Positions 5,941-12,659 of a stretch of DNA of 13,878 nucleotides are shown here, piece by piece; within the stretch, counting starts at the first letter, position 1, and every line of letters begins with the position of its first letter. The notes under the pieces were generated by a model, which saw only the letters and a list, made by a program, of their open reading frames with translations, was not told the DNA's origin and did not search any database. Position numbers and translations under genes: made by a program. Origin of the DNA: Candidatus Roizmanbacteria bacterium RIFCSPHIGHO2_01_FULL_39_8 (GTDB taxonomy: Bacteria > Patescibacteriota > Microgenomatia > UBA1406 > GWC2-37-13); assembly GCA_001789355.1 (NCBI GenBank), contig MFZI01000001.1:6220-20097 (forward strand). Direction: 5' to 3'.

Positions 5941-5949
5941 TGTTAGAAT
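5941..5949 (+). promoter_or_regulatory. Extended -10 promoter for the sugar transferase (leaderless)
   Basis: TGT followed by TAGAAT forms an extended -10 (TGn plus hexamer) that ends 7 bases before the ATG at 5957. The predicted transcript would begin at the start codon. No -35 and no Shine-Dalgarno sequence are seen in the 35-base gap. Confidence 0.5.
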
Positions 5950-5956
5950 ATCCTTC

Positions 5957-6628
5957 ATGTCTAAAGTTTTTTTTGCATTTCAAGGGAATATTTATAGGCA
6001 CTATGTAAAAAGAATCATCGATATAGTTGGAGCTTTCATTCTCCTTGTCTTATTTCTTCCTGTAAATCTATTGTCTGTAATTGCAATCAAATTAGATTCT
6101 GAAGGACCGGTAGTGGCCGATGTCCCCGAGCGGGTAGGAGAAAAAGGAAAAAAATTTAAGATGTTTAAGTTTAGATCCATGGTAGTAAACGCTCATCACC
6201 TTTTGCGTACCGATCCCAAGTTTCAACACCTCTATGAAGAATATAAAAAAGGAAGCTATAAATTGAGAAAAGATCCAAGAATAACAAACGTGGGTAAATT
6301 TATCAGAAAACATTCGATCGACGAAATTCCTCAACTGCTTAATGTACTAAAAGGAGATATGAGCTTAGTTGGTCCCCGAGCTTATTATCCTGACGAGCTT
6401 GCTAATCAGCAAAAAAAATTTCCCCAAACTAAAAAGTTAGTCTCAAAGGTATTATCGGTAAAGCCCGGAATTACTGGACTTTGGCAGGTATCAGGGAGAT
6501 CGGAAATCAATTTTGACAAAAGAATAGCAATCGACGCTTTGTATGTAGACACAGTTTCACTGTGGTTAGATATCAAGATAATCCTAAAAACACCTTTTGT
6601 CATGTTGAGTGGACAAGGTGCAATTTAA
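5957..6628 (+). CDS. Polyprenyl-phosphate sugar-1-phosphate transferase (PglC/WcaJ catalytic type)
   Basis: This 223-residue membrane-associated enzyme is a monotopic phosphoglycosyl transferase. It would transfer a sugar-1-phosphate from a nucleotide sugar to undecaprenyl phosphate, the first membrane step of surface-glycan assembly. One hydrophobic helix (about 20-43) is followed by ERVGEKGKKF, MFKFRSM (69-75), KDPRITNVGKFIRKHSIDE with the catalytic Asp122-Glu123 dyad, LKGDMSLVGPR (131-141) and KPGITGLWQVSGRS. The length matches the minimal catalytic form, without the four-helix N-terminal domain of WbaP-type proteins. It lies 35 bases after manC behind its own likely promoter. The sugar it transfers cannot be read from the sequence. 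Confidence 0.93.
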   Translation: MSKVFFAFQGNIYRHYVKRIIDIVGAFILLVLFLPVNLLSVIAIKLDSEGPVVADVPERVGEKGKKFKMFKFRSMVVNAHHLLRTDPKFQHLYEEYKKGSYKLRKDPRITNVGKFIRKHSIDEIPQLLNVLKGDMSLVGPRAYYPDELANQQKKFPQTKKLVSKVLSVKPGITGLWQVSGRSEINFDKRIAIDALYVDTVSLWLDIKIILKTPFVMLSGQGAI

Positions 6629-6660
6629 TAGTGTAAAATATAGGGATTGTGATTTAATTT

Positions 6661-6680
6661 ACCCGAGAGGGTTTTTTTTT
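6661..6680 (+). terminator. Possible short hairpin terminator with GNRA loop
   Basis: ACCC-GAGA-GGGT followed by a T run (6672-6680) could form a 4-bp stem capped by a stable GAGA tetraloop. It lies between the sugar transferase stop and the DUF4012 start. The stem is shorter than that of a normal intrinsic terminator, so this may only attenuate or may be chance. Confidence 0.3.
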
Positions 6681-6685
6681 ACCAT

Positions 6686-8545
6686 ATGAGGCAATTCGGT
6701 TTTCAGTCTCGGAAGCCTGCCAAACTGGTTTTGTTCGTCTTGCTATTCTTGGTTATAGTCTTGGGTGCGGTTGGCGTTTATGGATTTCTTACCTACAAAA
6801 CTCTATCTGGCAAAGCGAAGGTTCTTGTGGCATCCGCCAAGGAATTAAAACAGGCGTTTTCTCAAAACGACATCGATCTAGTAAGCAATAAACTAAATAC
6901 CTTTTCCGACCAATATAAGGATTTCGAACGTTCAGCTCAGTCAGTATACTGGGCAAGTTTCGTTCCTTATGTTGCAGACTTCAAAAATGGGGTAGAAGCA
7001 GGTGACTATCTCATACAGGCGGGGCAAGAGTCAATCAAGGCGATTTCTCCTTATGCGGACCTTATTGGATTTAAAAAGGGTCAGGTATCATTTGTTGAAA
7101 AATCCGCAGAAGACAGGTTGGAAACTGCAATTCTTACGTTAGATAAAGTATTGTCAAAAGTTGATTCTATCTCGGAAGATATTCGCCAAGCTGAGATGAG
7201 AATCGATAGGATCGACCCGAAACGATATCCCGAGAAAATTGGCTCCATATTCATCCGAGGGAGAATCGAAAACATCCAAGAACAGTTCAAAGGTCTTTCC
7301 TCCTTATTTGTTGACGCAAAACCTCTCGTTAAGCGGTTACCGGAAATTTTTGGTAAAGACGGGGAAAAAAATTATTTAATACTTTTTCAAAATGATAAAG
7401 AGCTTCGCGCTACAGGTGGTTTTCTTACTGCCTATGCAGTATTTACGGTAAATGACGGAAGGATTCAAATCAAAAGATCAGAAGATATCTATACTTTGGA
7501 TGCAAGCATTTCTCAACACCCCATCGCACCAAAAGAAATTTTAACCTATCATAAAGAAGTGAATAGTTTTTTTATCCGGGATAGTAATCTTTCACCAGAT
7601 GTCCCGACAACCGTAGAACTTTTTAATAGCCTGTACGCAAAAAGTAGTGAGAAAGTAAACTATGACGGCATCATCATGCTTGATACTAAAATATTAGTTG
7701 ACATGCTCACCATTTTTGGCGATACAGAAGCAAGAGGTTTACGTTTTTCGGCAGAAACGGACAAACGATGCGACTGTCCCCAAGTAATCTACACTCTATT
7801 AGACGAAATCGATAGGCCAGTTGGCTATATTAAAGAAAATAGAAAAGGTATTTTGGGCGATCTTATGTATGCATTGTTCTATAAAGCAATTGGATTTTCC
7901 CCTTCGAAATATTGGGGAACTTTGGTGCAGGACATGTTCAAGAATTTACAGGAAAAACATATTTTAGTTTACTTTACCGATCCTGATCTGCAAAAATCTA
8001 TTGAAAAACTTAATTTTGCCGGAAGAGTAAGAGAATACGAAGGGGATTATCTCTATGTAAACAATGTGAATTTCGCAGGGGCAAAATCCAACTTATTTGT
8101 CACCCAGTCGATTGACTCGAAGACAAAGCTAAATAATAATGGAAAAATTTCACGTGAAGTAACTATAGAGTTTAGAAATCCTTACCCTGCTTCAGATTGT
8201 AATCTAGAGCGTGGGGGCTTATGTTTGAATGCAACTTTGCGAGACTGGATCAGATTCTACGTACCGGAAGGTTCGGAACTCGTAAGTTTTGACGGATCAA
8301 AGAAAAAAGTTCAAACATATGATGAATTAGGTAAAACAGTATTTGAGGGATATCTGGAAGTAACCCCTCAAGGCAAAGCTCAAGTCGTAGTTTCCTATAC
8401 ATTACCAGATAGCCTGAGTAAAAAAGACTATAAGCTCCTTATCCAAAAACAGCCAGGAACATACAGCGACAAAATTAAAGTAGACGTAGATGGAAAAATG
8501 ATTTTTGACGGAGTCTTAGATACTGATAAAGAAACTAGGCTATAA
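6686..8545 (+). CDS. DUF4012-domain membrane-anchored protein
   Basis: This 619-residue protein has one N-terminal membrane helix (about residues 13-34, after a basic FQSRKPAK), placing most of it outside the cytoplasm. A helical region with KELKQAF and repeated Lys/Asp-rich helices spans about 40-215. The DUF4012 core follows with KNYLILFQNDKELRATGGF (starting near residue 227), the family signature, and extends past DSNLSPDVP and VNYDGIIMLDT. The C-terminal part is beta-rich and contains two cysteine groups, CDC and CNLERGGLC. The length suits DUF4012 proteins, which are common in CPR and Gram-positive bacteria beside polysaccharide genes. Their biochemical role is not established. Position after three glycan genes supports a cell-surface glycan role, which is inference. 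No good Shine-Dalgarno sequence precedes the ATG. Confidence 0.88.
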   Translation: MRQFGFQSRKPAKLVLFVLLFLVIVLGAVGVYGFLTYKTLSGKAKVLVASAKELKQAFSQNDIDLVSNKLNTFSDQYKDFERSAQSVYWASFVPYVADFKNGVEAGDYLIQAGQESIKAISPYADLIGFKKGQVSFVEKSAEDRLETAILTLDKVLSKVDSISEDIRQAEMRIDRIDPKRYPEKIGSIFIRGRIENIQEQFKGLSSLFVDAKPLVKRLPEIFGKDGEKNYLILFQNDKELRATGGFLTAYAVFTVNDGRIQIKRSEDIYTLDASISQHPIAPKEILTYHKEVNSFFIRDSNLSPDVPTTVELFNSLYAKSSEKVNYDGIIMLDTKILVDMLTIFGDTEARGLRFSAETDKRCDCPQVIYTLLDEIDRPVGYIKENRKGILGDLMYALFYKAIGFSPSKYWGTLVQDMFKNLQEKHILVYFTDPDLQKSIEKLNFAGRVREYEGDYLYVNNVNFAGAKSNLFVTQSIDSKTKLNNNGKISREVTIEFRNPYPASDCNLERGGLCLNATLRDWIRFYVPEGSELVSFDGSKKKVQTYDELGKTVFEGYLEVTPQGKAQVVVSYTLPDSLSKKDYKLLIQKQPGTYSDKIKVDVDGKMIFDGVLDTDKETRL

Positions 8546-8546
8546 T
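8541..8546 (+). promoter_or_regulatory. Candidate -10 (TATAAT) for recO
   Basis: A perfect TATAAT ends 11 bases before the recO ATG, but it overlaps the stop codon of the DUF4012 gene (Leu-stop). It may be chance. No clear -35 lies at the right distance, and recO has no Shine-Dalgarno sequence. Confidence 0.35.
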
Positions 8547-8557
8547 GAGTAATAGGT

Positions 8558-9082
8558 ATGAAACGAATTCTTAAAACAGAAGCTTTCATCTTACGTAAAC
8601 GATCCCTTCCCAACGAAGACAAGATTATTACTTTATTTACAAAGGAAATCGGCAAAGTGCAAGTCTTTGCAAAGGGGATTAAGAAAATTACAAGCAAGAG
8701 ATTACCTCATGTCCAGACGTCGAACTTTATCCACGCCGTTCTTTATCGAAAGAACGATCATTTATATCTCCAGGATACTTCCTTGATATCAGGATTTCAA
8801 GAGATTAAAAAAGATCCAGAAAAAGTTGAACTACTCTACGCCTACCTTTTCATTCTTGATCGTCTATTGCCGGAACACCAAAACGAACATCTTGTGTATC
8901 TTGAAATCAAAAAATTTCTTGTCGAATTATCCAAACTATCCTCTTCCGACAGGCGTTTTCTCGAGAAGTACATGAATAAAACACTCATGTTACTCGGCTA
9001 TACTGATGAAAAAAAAGAATTTGAAGAGTTACGGCGGATCATCGAAGATTTGATTGGTGAGCGAATGCCACATGTTTCTTAG
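8558..9082 (+). CDS. recO: DNA repair protein RecO, short form
   Basis: RecO helps RecR load RecA on SSB-coated single-stranded DNA and anneals strands. The N-terminal OB fold is clear: TEAFILRKRSLPNEDKIITLFT (residues 7-28), then GKVQVFAKGIKKITSKR, a region typical of RecO, and the LQD strand. A helical domain follows (KVELLYAYLFILDRLLPE, FLEKYMNKTLMLLGY). The protein ends at 174 residues, whereas RecO is usually about 230-250. The missing part is the region that normally holds the four-cysteine zinc motif; no cysteine is present. The last residues, IEDLIGERM, still resemble the end of normal RecO, so the protein looks internally shortened and not cut off. It lies directly before glyS, a neighbourhood seen in many bacteria. 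Confidence 0.87.
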   Translation: MKRILKTEAFILRKRSLPNEDKIITLFTKEIGKVQVFAKGIKKITSKRLPHVQTSNFIHAVLYRKNDHLYLQDTSLISGFQEIKKDPEKVELLYAYLFILDRLLPEHQNEHLVYLEIKKFLVELSKLSSSDRRFLEKYMNKTLMLLGYTDEKKEFEELRRIIEDLIGERMPHVS

Positions 9083-9095
9083 GAGTTTTTTTGTG

Positions 9096-9101
9096 TACAA
9101 T
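9096..9101 (+). promoter_or_regulatory. -10 element of a leaderless glyS promoter
   Basis: TACAAT ends 6 bases before the ATG at 9108, so the transcript would begin exactly at the A of the start codon. There is no Shine-Dalgarno sequence. This supports 9108 over the in-frame upstream start within the end of recO. Confidence 0.5.
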
Positions 9102-9107
9102 CTAACT

Positions 9108-10529
9108 ATGAACAATGAAAATCTGATGGAAAAAATTGTTGCATTATGTAAACGGAGGGGATTCGTTTATCCATCTTCTGATATTTATGGTGGGCTGGCG
9201 AATGCGTATGATTATGGCCCGCTTGGTGCAGAATTACTACATAATATTCGTTCACTCTGGTGGAATGAGTTTATCCAGAGAAGAGAAGACATGATAGGGA
9301 TTGATACCCAAATCATTCTCCATCCACGGACCTGGGTTGCCTCAGGCCACGTCGTATCCTTTAATGACCCCTTAGTTGAGGATGTCGTAACCCATAAGCG
9401 CTATAGAGCAGACCATCTCATTGAACATTGGTCTAAGAAACAGGAAAATAGAAACACGGAACCAGTAATTATTGAAGACTTGAATATGCAACAAATGGCA
9501 ACGTATCTAAAAAAGCATCATATAACGAGTCCAGAAGGGAATAGGGTAACCGAGCCAAAAGAATTCAACCTCTTATTTGAGACATCTCTCGGGGTGATAA
9601 GTGGAGAGAAGTCTAAAGTATATCTTCGTGGAGAGACAGCCCAAGGTATTTTTTCCCATTTTAGAAATGTGGTGGATACCTATAGAATCCAGTTGCCTTT
9701 TGGAATTGGCCAGATAGGAAAAAGCTTTAGGAATGAAATAACGACAGGCCAGTTTATTTTTCGTACTTTTGAGATGGAACAGGCAGAAATAGAATATTTT
9801 TTTGACCCGACAGAGATTGATTGGCGTGTACTTTTAAAAAACTGGCAGCAAGACATGTGGAATTTTGTGACGAAAACCCTTGGGATCAGTGAAAAAAATC
9901 TGAAATGGAGAAGGCACACTGATAAGGAGCGAAGCCACTATAGTAAGGAAACATATGATCTGGACTATAAATATCCTTTTGGATTTAAAGAGTTATGGGG
10001 TGTTGCGTATCGAACTGATTATGACCTAAAACAGCATTCTTCTTTTTCGGGGAAAGATCTTTCTTATCTTCATCCGGTCACTCAAAAAAAATTCATTCCC
10101 CACGTAATTGAACCGGCTCTGGGAATTAACAGGACTTTTTTCATGCTTCTGGTAGATGCATACAGAGAAGAAAAAACAAATGACAAAATGAGAGTTTTCC
10201 TCAAATTAAACCCTAAACTAGCGCCTTTTAAAGGTGCGGTATTTCCTTTGGTGTCAAATAAAGAAAATATAGTCCAGAAGGCAAAAGAAATATACAGAAA
10301 TCTAAAAAAAGTCCTGAATGTTACCTGGGACGATAGAGGAAATATCGGAAAAAGATATTTTTCTCAAGATGAGATTGGTACCCCCTTTTGTATCACTATT
10401 GATTATGATACTCTTAAAGATGACACCGTCACGGTAAGAGATAGGGACACAACAAAACAGGAAAGAATCTCTACTACAGAATTAAGAAAATATATTGATT
10501 CACGAATTAGAAGTTTTTCAACATTATGA
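9108..10529 (+). CDS. glyS: Glycyl-tRNA synthetase, single-chain (alpha2-type)
   Basis: This 473-residue class II enzyme charges tRNA-Gly. It is the eukaryote/archaea-like dimeric form, also used by CPR and several other bacteria, rather than the alpha2beta2 GlyQS form. The N-terminus CKRRGFVYPSSDIYGG leads into YDYGPLGAELLHNI. ILHPRTWVASGHV marks the substrate region, LRGETAQGIFSHF the glycine pocket, IGKSFRNEIT and FIFRTFEMEQAE motif 2 (near residues 204-225), and EPALGINRTFF motif 3 (from residue 335). The anticodon-binding domain follows from about 365 (LAPFKGAVFPL, DDRGNIGKRYFSQDEIGTPF) to the end. The start at 9108 begins MNNENLMEKIV, as in homologues, and coincides with a leaderless promoter. 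The stop overlaps the next gene by ATGA. Confidence 0.96.
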   Translation: MNNENLMEKIVALCKRRGFVYPSSDIYGGLANAYDYGPLGAELLHNIRSLWWNEFIQRREDMIGIDTQIILHPRTWVASGHVVSFNDPLVEDVVTHKRYRADHLIEHWSKKQENRNTEPVIIEDLNMQQMATYLKKHHITSPEGNRVTEPKEFNLLFETSLGVISGEKSKVYLRGETAQGIFSHFRNVVDTYRIQLPFGIGQIGKSFRNEITTGQFIFRTFEMEQAEIEYFFDPTEIDWRVLLKNWQQDMWNFVTKTLGISEKNLKWRRHTDKERSHYSKETYDLDYKYPFGFKELWGVAYRTDYDLKQHSSFSGKDLSYLHPVTQKKFIPHVIEPALGINRTFFMLLVDAYREEKTNDKMRVFLKLNPKLAPFKGAVFPLVSNKENIVQKAKEIYRNLKKVLNVTWDDRGNIGKRYFSQDEIGTPFCITIDYDTLKDDTVTVRDRDTTKQERISTTELRKYIDSRIRSFSTL

Positions 10530-10990
10530 ACCTTGATAAAAAAAAGAAGATACTAGTGGGAGTAGTGGTTTTTATTTTATTATTTGGTGGCATGCTTCTC
10601 CTTTCCCGAAGAGATAATTCGAACGGGCAAAAAGAGGAAACTAATAGCTTACCTACAGAAGCGGTTATTCCTACCATAAGCGATGACGTCAAGATTGATC
10701 TGGTTTCATCTTCTGCGGGCCGCGAAGTTGCTCTTCAGATTAAAAATATTCCTCCCGGGACGCAGATGATAGATTACGAACTCTCCTATCAGACAGCGCA
10801 ACAAGGTCTCCAGGGGGTTATCGGCACAATAGAACTAAAGGGAGAGTCTGATATTGATAAAAATTTGACACTGGGAACATGTTCTTCTGGCACTTGTATC
10901 TATCATCAGGTAGTAGGTAAGGTCAGACTCAACTTGCGATTCAGTGGGGAATATGGTGAAAAAGTTTTTGAAGAAGAATACGAGCTATAA
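10526..10990 (+). CDS. Membrane-anchored extracytoplasmic protein, unknown
   Basis: This 154-residue protein starts with a basic stretch (DKKKK) and one membrane helix (about 9-27). A Ser/Thr/Pro/Glu linker (28-52) follows, then a beta-rich domain (about 53-154). Two cysteines, C119 and C124 in GTCSSGTCIYH, could form a disulfide outside the membrane. The domain shape (LQIKNIPPGTQMIDYELSY, then strands VRLNLRF and KVFEEEYEL) resembles an Ig-like or FN3-like sandwich. I do not recognise a named family. The start codon overlaps the glyS stop by four bases, so its translation is probably coupled to a housekeeping gene. An unusual repeat-like spacer follows it. Confidence 0.78.
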   Translation: MNLDKKKKILVGVVVFILLFGGMLLLSRRDNSNGQKEETNSLPTEAVIPTISDDVKIDLVSSSAGREVALQIKNIPPGTQMIDYELSYQTAQQGLQGVIGTIELKGESDIDKNLTLGTCSSGTCIYHQVVGKVRLNLRFSGEYGEKVFEEEYEL

Positions 10991-11113
10991 AACTATATCA
11001 AATATCAAAAATCAAAGATCAAAATTACATATAAAAATTCAAAATTTTCCGATCAATTTTTCATTTTACCTTGTCATTTTAATATTTAAGATTTAACTTT
11101 TAATTTTTTGAAT
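10991..11113. repeat. AT-rich repeat-like intergenic spacer
   Basis: About 120 bases without a gene. The left side has four tandem 7-mers of the form NATCAAA (10996-11023) in an A-rich strand. The right side is T-rich (TTTTTCATTTTACC, TTTAAGATTTAAC), so the whole is a loose inverted structure around GATC at 11051-11054. The composition matches the repeat block inside the glycosyltransferase gene, so both may belong to one dispersed repeat family. The rpsT promoter must lie here; TTGTCA at 11071-11076 is a possible -35, but no good -10 follows. Confidence 0.5.
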
Positions 11114-11118
11114 GGGGG
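11114..11118 (+). promoter_or_regulatory. Strong Shine-Dalgarno site of rpsT
   Basis: A run of five G followed by TG lies 7 bases before the ATG at 11126. It decides the start over an upstream TTG and is the clearest Shine-Dalgarno site in the window, unlike the first genes of other units. Confidence 0.7.
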
Positions 11119-11125
11119 TGTTATT

Positions 11126-11371
11126 ATGCCAATCATCAAATCTGCCAAGAAAAAACTAAGGAAAGATATCAAAAGGACAAAACGTAACAAGTCATATATT
11201 AACGCCTATAAAAAAGCTATCGATAGAGTAAAGAAAAGTAAAACAGGTAGCAAAAAAGCCGATTTAATAAAAAAAGCTCAAGCTGCGATCGATAAAGCGA
11301 TAAAAAGAAAAGTGATTCATAAAAATAAAGGAAGTAGGTTAAAGTCTTTAGTGGCCAGGATGTCTAAATGA
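11126..11371 (+). CDS. rpsT: 30S ribosomal protein S20
   Basis: This 81-residue, very basic helical protein begins MPIIKSAKKKLRKDIKRT and continues RNKSYINAYKKAIDRV. The C-terminal part has the KKAQAAIDKAIKRKVIHKNKGSRLKSLVARM signature region of S20 (residues 49-79). S20 binds 16S rRNA early in assembly of the small subunit. Bacterial S20 is usually 80-90 residues, so it is full length. I start at the ATG at 11126, with the conserved MP start and a strong Shine-Dalgarno site. The stop codon overlaps the pilN start as ATGA, an unexpected coupling of a ribosomal protein gene with pilus genes. Confidence 0.95.
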   Translation: MPIIKSAKKKLRKDIKRTKRNKSYINAYKKAIDRVKKSKTGSKKADLIKKAQAAIDKAIKRKVIHKNKGSRLKSLVARMSK

Positions 11372-11892
11372 AATATAAAATCAATTTGCTCACAATTCAT
11401 AAAGAAAAACCTTTAGATAGGGTTATCTATTTTACTCTCAATTATTTACGCTACATTCTTGTTATTACTCAAATTGTCGTAATTGGGGTGTTTTTCTATC
11501 GCTTTAAAGTCGATCAAGAAATTGTCGACTTGCAGGATACTATTGACCAGAAAAAGGAAATTGTTCTGGTTTCTCAACCGATGATCAAATTAGCAAAGCA
11601 GAATTCATTTAAGCTGGGCCAAGTGGAAGATATTGTCAAAAAGCAAAAAAACTTCTTAAACTCTATTGACTACGTCTTATCGATATTTCCGGAAAAATTT
11701 CTTTTGAGTTCTTTTTCTCTTGCCGAAGAAAACATATCAATGACGGGCACAACTCAGGATATTTCAAATGTAAACCTTTTTCTTAATAGGTTAAGAAAAG
11801 AAGCAAAATTCTCAAAAATCGAGTTGCAAAACATAACTAAAAAAGATGCCGGATTCGAATTTATTTTTCAGTTAGTCGGGTATAAGGGATAA
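11368..11892 (+). CDS. pilN: Type IV pilus inner-membrane assembly protein PilN
   Basis: This 174-residue protein has the PilN layout. A short cytoplasmic N-terminus carries KINLL (residues 4-8), the motif by which PilN binds PilM. One membrane helix follows (about 29-46), then a coiled coil (VDQEIVDLQDTIDQKKEIV) and a C-terminal alpha/beta domain ending in FIFQLVGYKG. PilN and PilO form the periplasm-side alignment platform of the type IV pilus in Gram-negative bacteria. In a CPR cell the same pair would act in the single membrane. It starts inside the rpsT stop (ATGA) and is followed 4 bases later by pilO. No pilM lies upstream. The sequence is divergent, so the call rests on motif, layout and the pilO neighbour. 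Confidence 0.8.
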   Translation: MKYKINLLTIHKEKPLDRVIYFTLNYLRYILVITQIVVIGVFFYRFKVDQEIVDLQDTIDQKKEIVLVSQPMIKLAKQNSFKLGQVEDIVKKQKNFLNSIDYVLSIFPEKFLLSSFSLAEENISMTGTTQDISNVNLFLNRLRKEAKFSKIELQNITKKDAGFEFIFQLVGYKG

Positions 11893-11896
11893 TTAT

Positions 11897-12475
11897 ATGG
11901 AAAAAAAACAGATTCTAAAAAAATTGTTTTCACAAAAAAACAAGGATTATACCTATGCGATAGCCTTTTTCCTTATTTTCTCTTTCTTCATTTTGTTTAT
12001 CATCAGACCCAATCTAGTTTCTGTTTTTGAGGCAAATAATAAAATCGAAGAGTTGCATAAATTAGACACGTTTTACAATACTCAAATTGATAAAATTATT
12101 GAACTGCAGACAACACTCGAAGAAAACAGAGACAATATGCTTCTTTTAAATCAAGCAATCGCAAACAAACCGGAAGTAAACAAGATATTAAGCGATCTTG
12201 ATATTTCCTCGCAAGAGGGAGGATTGGTGACATCTGGTATAACTGTTTCTGATATCAACCTCAAAGAAAAAGAAGACGGTGATAAATTAAAATCATTCAC
12301 TTTAAATATGGATTTTAACGGAGATTTTCAAAACTCGTTATCATTTATTAAGAAGATATTTGATCAAAGAAGACTAAAGACAATTTCAAATTTAAGCATT
12401 GGAAGAGATGAAAAGGAGTCTTCTGAAAGTTCAAAATTACAAATTACCATGATGATATTAGGTTATTTCTTATGA
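11897..12475 (+). CDS. pilO: Type IV pilus inner-membrane assembly protein PilO
   Basis: This 192-residue protein has a cytoplasmic basic start (residues 1-18) and one membrane helix (about 20-37). A long coiled coil follows (VFEANNKIEELHKLDTFYN to about residue 80), then an alpha/beta domain to the end (LVTSGITVSD, FTLNMDFNGDFQNSLSFIKKI, LQITMMILGYF). The FNGDFQNSLSFIKKIFDQRRL segment resembles the PilO pattern in which a strand leads into a helix that contacts its partner. It should pair with PilN. AAGGG 10 bases before the ATG may serve as a Shine-Dalgarno site. Its stop overlaps the next small gene by ATGA. Confidence 0.82.
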   Translation: MEKKQILKKLFSQKNKDYTYAIAFFLIFSFFILFIIRPNLVSVFEANNKIEELHKLDTFYNTQIDKIIELQTTLEENRDNMLLLNQAIANKPEVNKILSDLDISSQEGGLVTSGITVSDINLKEKEDGDKLKSFTLNMDFNGDFQNSLSFIKKIFDQRRLKTISNLSIGRDEKESSESSKLQITMMILGYFL

Positions 12476-12657
12476 ATCAAAAAGAACTTCTTTGGATCTC
12501 GATCACCATATTTCTCACCATCGTAGCCTGGATGTTCGTTGATATTTATCTAGCTGGACTTAACATAAATAGAGACGTCAATGCGCAGTCATTACAGGTA
12601 ATCGATTTTAATCTCAATACTGATGTATTAAATGAGATAAACAATAGGCAACCATAA
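12472..12657 (+). CDS. Small single-helix protein of the pilus locus
   Basis: This 61-residue protein has one membrane helix at about residues 7-29 (LLWISITIFLTIVAWMFVDIYLAG) and a short polar C-terminal tail outside the membrane. It overlaps pilO by four bases and ends two bases before the next start, so it is a real operon member. I do not recognise the family. It has no lipobox cysteine and is too short to be PilP, but it occupies the slot after pilO where pilP lies in proteobacterial pilMNOPQ operons. It may be a small accessory subunit of the PilN/PilO platform, which is inference. Confidence 0.65.
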   Translation: MNQKELLWISITIFLTIVAWMFVDIYLAGLNINRDVNAQSLQVIDFNLNTDVLNEINNRQP

Positions 12658-12659
12658 CT

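Noticed and set aside
9054..9107. Longer glyS start inside the end of recO
   Set aside because: The N-terminal extension is not glyRS-like, and a -10 hexamer lies inside it.
11031..11062. AAAATT/AATTTT inverted repeats as an intrinsic terminator
   Set aside because: An all-AT stem without a GC core is too weak. The region is better described as repeat-like spacer.
11108..11125. TTG start for rpsT
   Set aside because: The strong Shine-Dalgarno site and the conserved MPIIKSAKKK start both point to the ATG at 11126.
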